Below, piece by piece: positions 1 to 6,747 of a stretch of 15,633 bases of DNA. The stretch's first letter is position 1, and every line of letters begins with the position of its first letter. The DNA is from JAVVEG01 sp041689205 (GTDB lineage Bacteria; Pseudomonadota; Gammaproteobacteria; Pseudomonadales; Pseudohongiellaceae), in NCBI GenBank assembly GCA_041689205.1, contig JBDNGQ010000120.1, positions 1 through 15,633 of the forward strand. Direction: 5' to 3'. The position numbers were made by a program, and so were the translations under genes. The notes beneath the pieces are model-generated. The model worked only from the letters and a program-made list of their open reading frames with translations, was not told where the DNA came from and made no database searches.

Positions 1-743
1 GTACCGATATGACTGAACGGATTCGCCTGGTAAATGAGTTAAGAGATTCCGATGCCCGCAAAGACGAATTTCTGGCAATTCTTGGTCACGAGTTGCGAAA
101 TCCTCTTGCGCCCTTATGCGCGGGTATCGAATTACTGAGCCAGGTCAAAAACAACCCGAAAATGATTGAAGACATACAGGCAATGATGCATCGACAGGCA
201 TCGCACTTGCTGCGTCTGGTTGACGATCTGCTTAATATGTCACGCATAAGTCGTGGCTTGATAGAGCTGCACCGCAACTCTTTGGATGTGAATTCCATTA
301 TCCCGCAAGCCTTGGAGCAGGTGGAAACGATCTACAACAAACGTCTTATTAAGGTGATCACCAAATGCTCCGATGAGGGTCTTTTGGTAGACGGTGATCT
401 TGATCGCCTGACTCAGGTTGTCGTTAATCTTTTAACCAATGCGGCAAAATTCATGGATGGAAATGGAACGGTGACAATATCGACCTATGCTGAGGATGGA
501 CAGGCGGTGCTCAAGGTAGGTGATACAGGGTACGGGATTCCCGCTGAGCACCTTGAGTCGATTTTTCAGATGTTCAGCCAGGTGCCCGAGCACAAAGTTT
601 CCACAGGTGGGGGCGGCCTGGGAATCGGGCTGGCCCTGTCTCACAAACTGATTGAGATGCACGGCGGTTCGATTTGCGTGAGTAGCGAAGGGTCAGGCCT
701 TGGATCTGAATTCACCGTAAAAATCCCCTTGATTCGCTCGTGA
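1..743 (+). CDS. Sensor histidine kinase, 3' part (HisKA + HATPase_c), truncated by the window edge
   Basis: This is the C-terminal kinase core of a two-component sensor that autophosphorylates on histidine and passes the phosphate to a response regulator. The frame is open to the left edge. The residues T-D-M-T-E-R at the edge match the linker (usually D-I/V-T-E-R) that follows a PAS domain, so the ATG at 9 is probably internal and the gene starts outside the window. Counting from that Met, the H-box FLAILGHELRNPL has the phosphoacceptor at H27. The N-box has N140 and N144, the G1 box DTGYGIP starts at 172, and the glycine-rich G2 box lies at about 200-210. All ATP-binding boxes are intact. 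The protein ends right after the ATPase domain, so no receiver domain is fused at the C-terminus. The next gene starts 140 bases downstream, and no partner regulator is visible here. The signal sensed cannot be read from this fragment. Confidence 0.93.
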   Translation, partial: TDMTERIRLVNELRDSDARKDEFLAILGHELRNPLAPLCAGIELLSQVKNNPKMIEDIQAMMHRQASHLLRLVDDLLNMSRISRGLIELHRNSLDVNSIIPQALEQVETIYNKRLIKVITKCSDEGLLVDGDLDRLTQVVVNLLTNAAKFMDGNGTVTISTYAEDGQAVLKVGDTGYGIPAEHLESIFQMFSQVPEHKVSTGGGGLGIGLALSHKLIEMHGGSICVSSEGSGLGSEFTVKIPLIRS

Positions 744-883
744 ATTGTCACCCGATCCTTTTAGCTGCCCGCTGATACGCCCGAAACAGTTTCAAAATCT
801 GCTCAGTTTTTTGCAGAGACAACAAGACTTTCCCACACTATACTGTCGCCTTACTGGTTTTGCTGGTGGAAAGGGAATTTTGA

Positions 884-2545
884 ATGAGATTGTCTGGCCG
901 CTGGAAAATAAGTCTGGGTGTTATCGTTGCATTATTTGTCGCAGGCTGGTTGTCGCTGGATCGCTTAATCCTCTATGTCCCCGGAATATTGCTTGATATG
1001 CGGACGCCTACTGGCCCGAATCAGCCGGTAAACTGGCAGGCAGGGCCCAGCACTGCAGATAATTCTGAACGCCCCAATATCGTACTGATCGTTGCCGATG
1101 ATCTGGGTTGGAACGATATCAGTTTCTACGGTGGCGGGGTTGCCGGCGGCACCGTGCCTACCCCTAACATCGACAGCATAGCCAGGCAGGGCGTTGACCT
1201 GCGCTCAGGCATGTCGGCCAGTGCAATCTGCGCACCTTCACGCGCATCCATTATGACGGGTCGCTACGCCACTCGTTTCGGTTTTGAATTCACCCCGCTT
1301 CCCAATGGCATGGCAAATATTACCACCCGGCTGGATGCACAAATGCCCACCGAGAACCGCCGCGCGCTGATCAGTCATCTGGATCAACAGGCTGAAGTCA
1401 ACAACTTCAACGACATGGGTATGCCGACCAGCGAAATTACGATTGCGGAGTTATTGCGCCCGCAGGGCTACAAAACGCTGCATCTCGGCAAATGGCATCT
1501 GGGTGACACGAACGGATCATCGGCCGTTGATCAGGGCTTCGATGAGAGCCTTAATCTTGCGGGCCTGTTGTATCTGCCAGTCAAACATCCGGATGTTGTC
1601 AATGTCAGACAGGACTTTGACCCCATCGATAAATTTTTCTGGTCTATCGGGCGCTACTCAGTGAACTACAATTCCGGGGAACGTTTTGAGCCAGAAGGGT
1701 ATTTAACGGATTATCTTACCGACCAGGCGGTCAAGGCTATTGAGGCGAATAAGAACCATCCATTCTTTATGTACCTGGCGCACTGGGCTCCCCATTCACC
1801 CTTGCAGGCTACCCGCGCAGACTATGATGCGCTGGTTCATATTGAGGATCATCGTTTGCGCGTGTATGCCGCGATGATCCGTGCGTTGGATAGAGGTGTC
1901 GGGGAAGTTCTGGATGCATTGCGTGTTAACGGTCTGGAAGATAATACCATCGTAATTTTTACTTCGGATAATGGTGGCGCTCAGTACCTGGGTCTACCGG
2001 ATATTAATCAACCTTATCGCGGCTGGAAGACCACCTTTTTCGGCGGTGGTATCCGGGTACCTTATTTTATGAAATGGCCCGCAAAAATAGCAGCAGGAAG
2101 CGAACTTCCGCAGTTCACCCATCATAATGATCTGCTGCCCACACTGGCCGCGGCAGCAGGTGCCACAATACCTCAGGACAGAGTTATTGATGGTGTAAAC
2201 TTGCTGCCCTTTATCAGCGGAGAGCAGACAGGTCAGCCCCATGATGTGTTCTTCTGGCGCAGCGGACATTATCAGGTGGTAATGGCTGAGGGCTGGAAGT
2301 TGCAAAAAACTGATCGACCAGATCGCATCTGGTTGTTTGACCTGAACACCGATCCGACTGAGCAGCAGGATCTTTCTGAACAGTACCCGCACAAGATTAC
2401 AGAATTGCTGGCGCTGCTTGAGGCGCACAACAGTGAGCTGCCAGAGCCAATGTGGCCCTCAGTGGTGGAGATGCCGGTGAGTATTGATAAGCCGTTAGGG
2501 CAAGCTGAGTATCCGCAGGACGAGCATATTTACTGGCCAAATTAG
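884..2545 (+). CDS. Exported type I (formylglycine) sulfatase, S1 family
   Basis: This is a sulfate-ester hydrolase of the alkaline-phosphatase superfamily, 553 residues long. A hydrophobic segment at about residues 9-30 acts as signal peptide or anchor, placing the enzyme in the periplasm. The sulfatase signature CAPSRASIMTGR begins at C116, the cysteine that a formylglycine-generating enzyme would oxidise; no such enzyme is in the window. Metal ligands are visible as D72-D73 (VADDLGW) and D362-N363 (TSDNGG). LGKWHLG (201-207) and APHSP (H304) are further family motifs, as is GGGIRVP near 387-393. The length is normal for the family. The ATG at 884 has GGAAAGGG just upstream at good spacing. 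The haloalkane dehalogenase gene begins 20 bases after the stop, so the two are probably cotranscribed. The substrate (carbohydrate, aryl or alkyl sulfate) cannot be assigned from motifs. Related hydrolases such as phosphonate monoester hydrolase share the fold, but the C-x-P-S-R motif fits sulfatases. Confidence 0.93.
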   Translation: MRLSGRWKISLGVIVALFVAGWLSLDRLILYVPGILLDMRTPTGPNQPVNWQAGPSTADNSERPNIVLIVADDLGWNDISFYGGGVAGGTVPTPNIDSIARQGVDLRSGMSASAICAPSRASIMTGRYATRFGFEFTPLPNGMANITTRLDAQMPTENRRALISHLDQQAEVNNFNDMGMPTSEITIAELLRPQGYKTLHLGKWHLGDTNGSSAVDQGFDESLNLAGLLYLPVKHPDVVNVRQDFDPIDKFFWSIGRYSVNYNSGERFEPEGYLTDYLTDQAVKAIEANKNHPFFMYLAHWAPHSPLQATRADYDALVHIEDHRLRVYAAMIRALDRGVGEVLDALRVNGLEDNTIVIFTSDNGGAQYLGLPDINQPYRGWKTTFFGGGIRVPYFMKWPAKIAAGSELPQFTHHNDLLPTLAAAAGATIPQDRVIDGVNLLPFISGEQTGQPHDVFFWRSGHYQVVMAEGWKLQKTDRPDRIWLFDLNTDPTEQQDLSEQYPHKITELLALLEAHNSELPEPMWPSVVEMPVSIDKPLGQAEYPQDEHIYWPN

Positions 2546-2565
2546 CGAAGCAGAGGGCTCGGATT

Positions 2566-3606
2566 TTGGTTAATCGAAGAAGATTGTTGTTATTAATTGC
2601 ACTGGTGAGTCTCAATATGAATGCTGAAGAAATCGCCTCTGGCGTCTACAGAACGCCTGACCATGTTTTTGCCAATCTTCCGGATTATCCATTCACACCT
2701 AATTATCTGATGGTAGATGGTCTGCGTCTGCATTATGTTGACGAGGGGCCCCGTGATGGGCAGATTGTGTTGTTACTGCACGGTGAGCCCTCCTGGAGTT
2801 ATCTGTACCGGCATATGATTCCTATTCTGGCTGCTGCTGGCCATCGCGTAATAGCGCCTGACCTGATTGGTTTTGGACGTTCAGATAAACCGGCGAAAAT
2901 AAGCGATCACAGCTATCAGGGTCATGTGAACCAGATAAGACAAATGGTCGAGCAGCTGGATCTGCGGGGTATCACTCTGTTCATTCAGGATTGGGGCGGT
3001 CTGATTGGTTTGCGAGTGCTGGCTGAACAGCCCGATCGTTTCGCCCGCATAATGGTTGCCAATACAGGTTTGCCATCGGCTGAAGGGATCAAAGGCTGGA
3101 TTGGCTATCCGCTGTTTCGTCTGGCTTTGTGGCGCGCGGGTACGGTCACCTGGGACGAGTTGCAGGCCAACACGAATTTTCTGCGCTGGGTCGCCTATTC
3201 CCAGACGGCTGAAGATATGCCAGTAGGACAGATTGTGGTGGGCGACCTGGTACAACGTGGTGTAATAGATGCGGCCGTGCTAAACGCTTACGATGCACCG
3301 TTTCCAGATGCCCGCTACAAAGCAGGACCACGCGCTATGCCAATGCTGGTGCCTTCTGAGCTGCGCAAAAACGCAAGCGCGTGGAAAGTTCTGGAGCAAT
3401 GGCAAAAGCCGGTAATGACCGCGTTCAGCGATGGTGACCCGATTACCCGCGGGGGTGAGGTTGAGTTTCAGCGGCGTATGCCAGGTGCAAAAAAAAGCGC
3501 TCATGTGACCATTAAAGGCGCGGGTCATTTCCTGCAGGAGACCCACGGCCCTGAGCTGGCGGCGCTGATGCTGCGCTTTATGGCATCCACGAATGAACAG
3601 CGATAA
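2566..3606 (+). CDS. Haloalkane dehalogenase, HLD-I (DhlA-like) alpha/beta hydrolase, possibly exported
   Basis: This enzyme hydrolyses carbon-halogen bonds of haloalkanes to alcohols through an alkyl-enzyme ester. Counting from the TTG at 2566, the nucleophile is D142 in IQDWGG with halide-binding W143. The oxyanion motif HGEPSWSYLYR has E74, the acid is D291 in SDGDPITRG, and the base is H321 in GAGHFLQE. W208 (FLRWVA) sits where DhlA has its second halide-binding tryptophan, and the block APFPDARYKAG (244-254) is typical of HLD-I. This set separates it from epoxide hydrolases, which lack the paired tryptophans. The TTG has AGAGGG eight bases upstream and yields RRR followed by LLLLIALVSL, like a signal peptide, though the expected cleavage site (NMNA) is not ideal. 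An ATG at 2617 with GGTGAG upstream would give a 329-residue cytoplasmic form. The gene follows the sulfatase by 20 bases. Family confidence is high, start confidence about 0.6. Confidence 0.9.
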   Translation: MVNRRRLLLLIALVSLNMNAEEIASGVYRTPDHVFANLPDYPFTPNYLMVDGLRLHYVDEGPRDGQIVLLLHGEPSWSYLYRHMIPILAAAGHRVIAPDLIGFGRSDKPAKISDHSYQGHVNQIRQMVEQLDLRGITLFIQDWGGLIGLRVLAEQPDRFARIMVANTGLPSAEGIKGWIGYPLFRLALWRAGTVTWDELQANTNFLRWVAYSQTAEDMPVGQIVVGDLVQRGVIDAAVLNAYDAPFPDARYKAGPRAMPMLVPSELRKNASAWKVLEQWQKPVMTAFSDGDPITRGGEVEFQRRMPGAKKSAHVTIKGAGHFLQETHGPELAALMLRFMASTNEQR

Positions 3607-3607
3607 T

Positions 3608-3682
3608 CTACATAAAACCAAGTACCGATAGAATGATCAGTACAACAACAATGAGTCCGACAATATAAAATAATCTATTCAT
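3608..3682 (-). CDS. 24-residue single-span membrane peptide
   Basis: This small open reading frame encodes MNRLFYIVGLIVVVLIILSV followed by LGFM and a stop. It is a short basic N-terminus followed by one hydrophobic helix that would span the inner membrane. The ATG is preceded by GGGAG (3690-3694 on the plus strand) at seven bases, a strong ribosome binding site. The hydrophobic composition and intact start signal argue for a real gene. Its stop lies one base from the stop of the converging dehalogenase gene. Small membrane peptides of this style recur in gammaproteobacteria, often next to stress genes, but I cannot name a family or function. A role as an accessory subunit of a larger membrane protein is only a guess. 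Confidence 0.62.
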   Translation of the reverse strand: MNRLFYIVGLIVVVLIILSVLGFM

Positions 3683-3886
3683 CTTTTTTCTCCCGGATCA
3701 ATTATCCGATGACAAGTCGTTCCATGCGTAGCATCCTCTTCAGCGCATGAGGCGATATCCCCGCCCGACTGTTCCCTTGTCAGACTCTCATTTAACATAG
3801 TCTTTAAAAGATGAAGTATCAGTGCTGTAACGTACTTTGATTCGCATATCGGGTAATGCCTGCTTTCCGTGTGCCGCTGCTTGCCA
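3683..3886 (-). promoter_or_regulatory. Leader of the small peptide gene, with hairpin abutting its ribosome binding site
   Basis: About 200 bases between the halohydrin dehalogenase stop and the small peptide start hold no convincing further gene. Read on the minus strand, CGGAT-aattg-ATCCG (3694-3708) forms a five-base-pair hairpin whose 3' arm touches the GGGAG ribosome binding site of the 24-residue peptide. The hairpin could modulate ribosome access. An AT-rich patch around 3790-3810 may contain a promoter, but I cannot pick clear -35 and -10 boxes. No rho-independent terminator is evident for the upstream gene. Confidence 0.3.
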
Positions 3887-4570
3887 CTAACGTTGCACCC
3901 AGCCGCCGCAGACAGGAAATACCTGCCCGACAAAGCAGTTCGCCGCCTCGCTGCACAGATAGGCTGCAAACTCTGCATCTTCGCGCGCGGCGACCAGCCG
4001 ACCAAGTGGCACTTCGCGTCGCAGGCGCTCCTGAAAGCGCGGATTTTCCTGAAGCTCGGTGGGGAAATAGGTCGGATTATCAACAAAATTCTGCGCGATC
4101 AGATTCACCTGAATATTATGCTCAGCCATCTCCACACCGACAGATTGCACATAGGCCAGTTGCGCTCCCCGTGCTGCACTGTAAGTGGATGCGCGCTTCA
4201 TTCCCCGCAATGCTGACGCACTGCCCATCACCAGAATCTTACCGGCCTTGCGTGCCATCATTGCTGGCAGAACGGCGCGAAAAAGCCGCGGCAATGGATC
4301 GACCAGATCAGCGAAAATGTCCTGCCATTCCTGATCGGAAACCTCGGTAACCCGGGTAGAAGGTGCCGGTACAGCCAGATTGACAAGCAGGATATCGATA
4401 AGACCCGCACTGGCGATTGCCGACGCGCAGATCCCGGGATCACGCAAGGGTCCGGTGCTGGGCGTCACAACGGCGCCATGTTCCGCGAATACATGACACA
4501 GCACCGGTCCCATAAAAACATCAGCCTGCGTTATTAATACCCGTTTTCCTTGCAAATTATTATTTGACAT
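3887..4570 (-). CDS. Halohydrin dehalogenase (SDR-derived haloalcohol dehalogenase)
   Basis: This enzyme should convert vicinal haloalcohols reversibly to epoxides plus halide, without a nucleotide cofactor. The fold is that of short-chain dehydrogenases, but the NAD(P) motif TGxxxGxG is absent. In its place is T14-QADV-F19-M-G21, the T-x4-F-x-G signature of halohydrin dehalogenases. The catalytic residues follow S-x12-Y-x3-R exactly: S117, Y130 and R134, with arginine where dehydrogenases have lysine. The segment STYSAARGAQ and the region NPTYFPTE...NP (about 165-177) resemble HheC as I remember it. At 227 residues it is slightly shorter than HheA, HheB and HheC (about 235-254). The C-terminal GQVFPVCGGW is also family-like. 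The ATG at 4570 has only a poorly spaced GGGAG upstream, which lies inside a repeat copy (4575-4591). It converges on the haloalkane dehalogenase, 280 bases away. A degenerate SDR of other function is the main alternative. Confidence 0.85.
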   Translation of the reverse strand: MSNNNLQGKRVLITQADVFMGPVLCHVFAEHGAVVTPSTGPLRDPGICASAIASAGLIDILLVNLAVPAPSTRVTEVSDQEWQDIFADLVDPLPRLFRAVLPAMMARKAGKILVMGSASALRGMKRASTYSAARGAQLAYVQSVGVEMAEHNIQVNLIAQNFVDNPTYFPTELQENPRFQERLRREVPLGRLVAAREDAEFAAYLCSEAANCFVGQVFPVCGGWVQR

Positions 4571-4574
4571 GCGG

Positions 4575-4591
4575 ATTCAGAGGCTCCCTGG
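4575..4591 (-). repeat. Solitary copy of the MITE terminal repeat
   Basis: ATTCAGAGGCTCCC here is identical over 14 bases to the ends of the fold-back element at 6570-6747. Its outer end points right, toward the GT-C gene, so the body of the lost element would have lain where the halohydrin dehalogenase now begins. It ends five bases from that gene's ATG and contains the only GGGAG available as its ribosome binding site. A chance 14-base match to one given word is expected about once in ten thousand windows of this size. Confidence 0.7.
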
Positions 4592-4604
4592 GGTTCAAAG
4601 TGAT

Positions 4605-6161
4605 TCAATCAAGCATGATGATTGGTTCAACGGGAGAGAACCACCAGTGAATACCGTTATTGGCGAATATCTGATAGCGCTCGCCAGGTTTGGGTCTCAC
4701 TAATTGCTGAGAAAACTCAGTTAAGGGCACAGCAAAGGCTCGATCGACAAATAAAACACCATTGTGAGGAGTGTCCTCAGCTTGCAGGCTCCACGTAAGA
4801 ATGCCGTTTTCATAAGTGGGAGTAATGTTAATTTTAATATTGGCATCTGCTGCAATACACGAAGCTTCCAGCGCGCTTCTGGGGATTTCACGGCCAGACA
4901 CATCAAAAGCGGTCAATTCAGCTTCGCTTACCGCCAGTGCGCTCAGACAATTCTGGGTGATTGCAAAGGGCGGTCTTCCAAGTCTGGCATTAACGCGCAT
5001 TAAATCCCCTTGAATGAAGTTTAAGGGTACAAAAAACGTTGGAGATTCTGAATTGGGCTGGTCGATATTTTGAAGAATGAAACGGGTGATCCGGTAATCA
5101 GCGGATGCCTGGGTTTCAGCGCGGTATGCCGCGTTGTTCAACGTATGGATAACGATTACTAATGCCAGGAAGAGCAACAGTGGCACTGGCCGAAGCAGTC
5201 TGTTAAATGTATCGGATTGATGAACAGCAACAATACCGGTCAATGCCAGAGCGCTGTCGAATGCAAAGAATATTCTGTCGCCATGCATCTGGTAGTCAAC
5301 AATGCCATGCGATACAGCAAGTGACGGTGCCGCAAACATCAGCGCAGCAGGAAGAAGCTTCAGCAGGGGCACAGGATTCAGCAACAAAGCAGCGCCGATA
5401 ATGATCAAAATGAACACTCTGGTTTTTGCATACCAGACGAAAAAGCTTAACCAGGCGCTTCCACTTATATTCCAGAACCCCGCAAAGTAACTGCTTTCAG
5501 CCCCTATATCTGCAGACATCCCCAACACGTATGTGCGAAGTGTCAGATAACACAGTAAAGAGAAAATGGTCGCGAAAGCGAGGCTGGAATCGCGTTTCCA
5601 CACTGCGTAAGCAATCACGAGTGGGGGTAGTACGATATAGACTTCCTTGGACAGCAGGGCCAGGAAGATGCACAGGCAGGCAAGCCATGGCAGTCTGGAA
5701 TTGCTGCCTCTGTCGAAAAGAAGGACCATAGCAGTCAGTGCAAAGATGCCGCCAATAATGTAATGCATTGTGTAGAAGCGAGTGATCAGAGTGATCATCG
5801 ACACATTGGAAAGTATCAATAGCATTGCAGCCAGAGCGGCAAGCCGGCTCTTTGTCAGCCGCTCTATAAACAGGCCGGCAATGGCCGTGAACAGACTGAT
5901 AATGCCAATCATAAACAGCAAAAAGCTGCTGGTATTGAAGGAAAACAGGGAGACTAATGCTTTGTAGATGGTTAACGGGATAGGGGTGTAGTTCGCAGCA
6001 GAAAGTTGTCGATAAACATCTGCAACGAAATAATGTTCCAGCCATCCATAATCCATGGCGACTCTCATTAAATGAGAGTCATCTTCGGAAAAAATGGTCC
6101 AGGAAAGCAGGGGGAATATGGCGCTATAAACGACCAGACTGATCAGCAGGAAAAAGTGCAA
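4605..6161 (-). CDS. Polytopic membrane protein, GT-C glycosyltransferase-like
   Basis: This is a 518-residue protein with about ten hydrophobic helices in the first 340 residues and a soluble C-terminal domain (about 350-518) likely facing the periplasm. The first loop carries an acidic FSEDDSH motif (E26-D27-D28), as in GT-C enzymes that use polyprenyl-phosphate sugars. SKE (171-173) at the end of a helix is also often seen in such proteins. The likely role is transfer of a sugar to a lipid, glycan or protein in the envelope; the acceptor is unknown. The start is doubtful. The only canonical start for the full first helix is TTG at 6161, with no clear ribosome binding site. The frame stays open to 6305 without ATG or GTG. 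The protein may have lost its native 5' end in the rearrangement beside it. Its base composition looks more AT-rich than its neighbours, which may indicate transfer. The GT-C assignment is moderate; that it is a real membrane protein is near certain. Confidence 0.75.
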   Translation of the reverse strand: MHFFLLISLVVYSAIFPLLSWTIFSEDDSHLMRVAMDYGWLEHYFVADVYRQLSAANYTPIPLTIYKALVSLFSFNTSSFLLFMIGIISLFTAIAGLFIERLTKSRLAALAAMLLILSNVSMITLITRFYTMHYIIGGIFALTAMVLLFDRGSNSRLPWLACLCIFLALLSKEVYIVLPPLVIAYAVWKRDSSLAFATIFSLLCYLTLRTYVLGMSADIGAESSYFAGFWNISGSAWLSFFVWYAKTRVFILIIIGAALLLNPVPLLKLLPAALMFAAPSLAVSHGIVDYQMHGDRIFFAFDSALALTGIVAVHQSDTFNRLLRPVPLLLFLALVIVIHTLNNAAYRAETQASADYRITRFILQNIDQPNSESPTFFVPLNFIQGDLMRVNARLGRPPFAITQNCLSALAVSEAELTAFDVSGREIPRSALEASCIAADANIKINITPTYENGILTWSLQAEDTPHNGVLFVDRAFAVPLTEFSQQLVRPKPGERYQIFANNGIHWWFSPVEPIIMLD

Positions 6162-6317
6162 TGAGCTGATAGATTTTATTTTGCTCAGGTTCAGCAGTGT
6201 GGTATCCAGATTTGTGGGCCTGTCATGGGCAAATTTAGTACCGAGCCATGCTATTCGATCACGTACGGCTGTGCAAGATGGAGTGCATGTTATTGAGGCG
6301 CGGCATCAGTCGAATGG

Positions 6318-6368
6318 AAAACTCAGCGAATCGAGTACTCCGGTGTTGAACAGATCAGTGTCCGGTGA
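6318..6368 (-). pseudogene. Acyl carrier protein fragment with phosphopantetheine site
   Basis: Read on the minus strand in one particular frame, this stretch encodes SPDTDLFNTGVLDSLSF. This is the classic sequence around the phosphopantetheine serine of acyl/peptidyl carrier proteins (D-L-F-x-T-G-x-L-D-S-L). The next codons diverge and soon reach a stop, and the upstream side abuts the ligase fragment in another frame. Only about 17 residues of a normally ~80-residue protein remain, so it cannot work. Stand-alone carrier proteins of this type often sit beside AMP-forming ligases, which fits the neighbour. Confidence 0.55.
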
Positions 6369-6370
6369 GG

Positions 6371-6562
6371 GGGCGATTTAGGCATCAGCGTACAAACACG
6401 ATCGCCCTCTCGGCAACCATGCTTGCGTAAAGCATGGGCAAGTTGGGTCGACCAGGAGTCCAGTTCGCCGTAATGCAAGGTTTCATCATTCAATTGGATT
6501 GCAATTTCGCCGGGGCGATGCCTGGCTTGGTCAGTCACGAGATTCTGCAGATATCTGGTCAT
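6371..6562 (-). pseudogene. AMP-forming ligase (adenylation domain), N-terminal fragment
   Basis: The frame starting MTRYLQNLVTDQARHRPGEI and running to GDRVCTLMPKSP is the first ~64 residues of an ANL-superfamily adenylate-forming enzyme (acyl-CoA synthetase or NRPS-like ligase). Such enzymes are normally about 500 residues or more. The ATG at 6562 has AAGG seven to eight bases upstream, so this was a genuine start. After the SP the family match stops, and the frame runs 15 unrelated codons to a stop at 6323, overlapping a carrier-protein scrap in a different frame. All catalytic motifs (P-loop A3, A5, A8) are missing. The MITE-like element ends seven bases upstream of the start. I read this as a deletion fossil of a ligase plus carrier-protein pair. 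Confidence 0.7.
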
Positions 6563-6569
6563 GCATTTA

Positions 6570-6747
6570 CCTTGGGAGCCTCTGAATAACTCTATGGTCA
6601 CTCTGGCCTTCAGCCGGGCGTCTGCGCCACTTCTGCCGCGTTGTCGTGCTTGCCAGGGGCTACGGCCATTGCCGGCGCACGACGCCTTGCAGCAGCGGGC
6701 GCAGTCACCCGCAGAGTAGTCATAGAGTTATTCAGAGGCTCCCCAGG
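6570..6747. mobile_element. Fold-back MITE-like element with 27-bp terminal inverted repeats
   Basis: The left end (6570-6596) and the reverse complement of the right end (6721-6747) match over 27 bases with one mismatch; the core is GGGAGCCTCTGAATAACTC. Similarity continues inward through ACTCTG and then patchily through the GC-rich interior (GACTGCGC against GTCTGCGC, GTCGTGC against GTCGTGC). The whole ~178 bases could therefore fold into one long imperfect hairpin. There is no room for a transposase, so it would have to be mobilised in trans. The end sequence resembles the general layout of IS5-type ends (GGxAGxxxxxGAATAA), a tentative comparison from memory. No clear target duplication is visible. 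Confidence 0.75.

Noticed and set aside
811..844. Sigma-70 promoter TTGCAG / TATACT upstream of the sulfatase
   Set aside because: The TATACT (839-844) is attractive, but the -35-like box is 22 bases away, too far for a normal promoter. No better -35 was found.
3856..4350. Plus-strand open frames over the halohydrin dehalogenase gene
   Set aside because: The products are rich in Pro, Arg and Ser with no motif, while the minus-strand frame has exact catalytic signatures.
5497..6045. 182-codon open frame on the minus strand inside the GT-C gene
   Set aside because: Same strand but another frame. The residues are rich in His, Cys and Arg with no membrane pattern, whereas the main frame gives clean transmembrane helices.
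6181..6381. 66-codon plus-strand frame left of the MITE
   Set aside because: It has no ribosome binding site or family resemblance. It overlaps the minus-strand ligase and carrier-protein remnants, which are recognisable.
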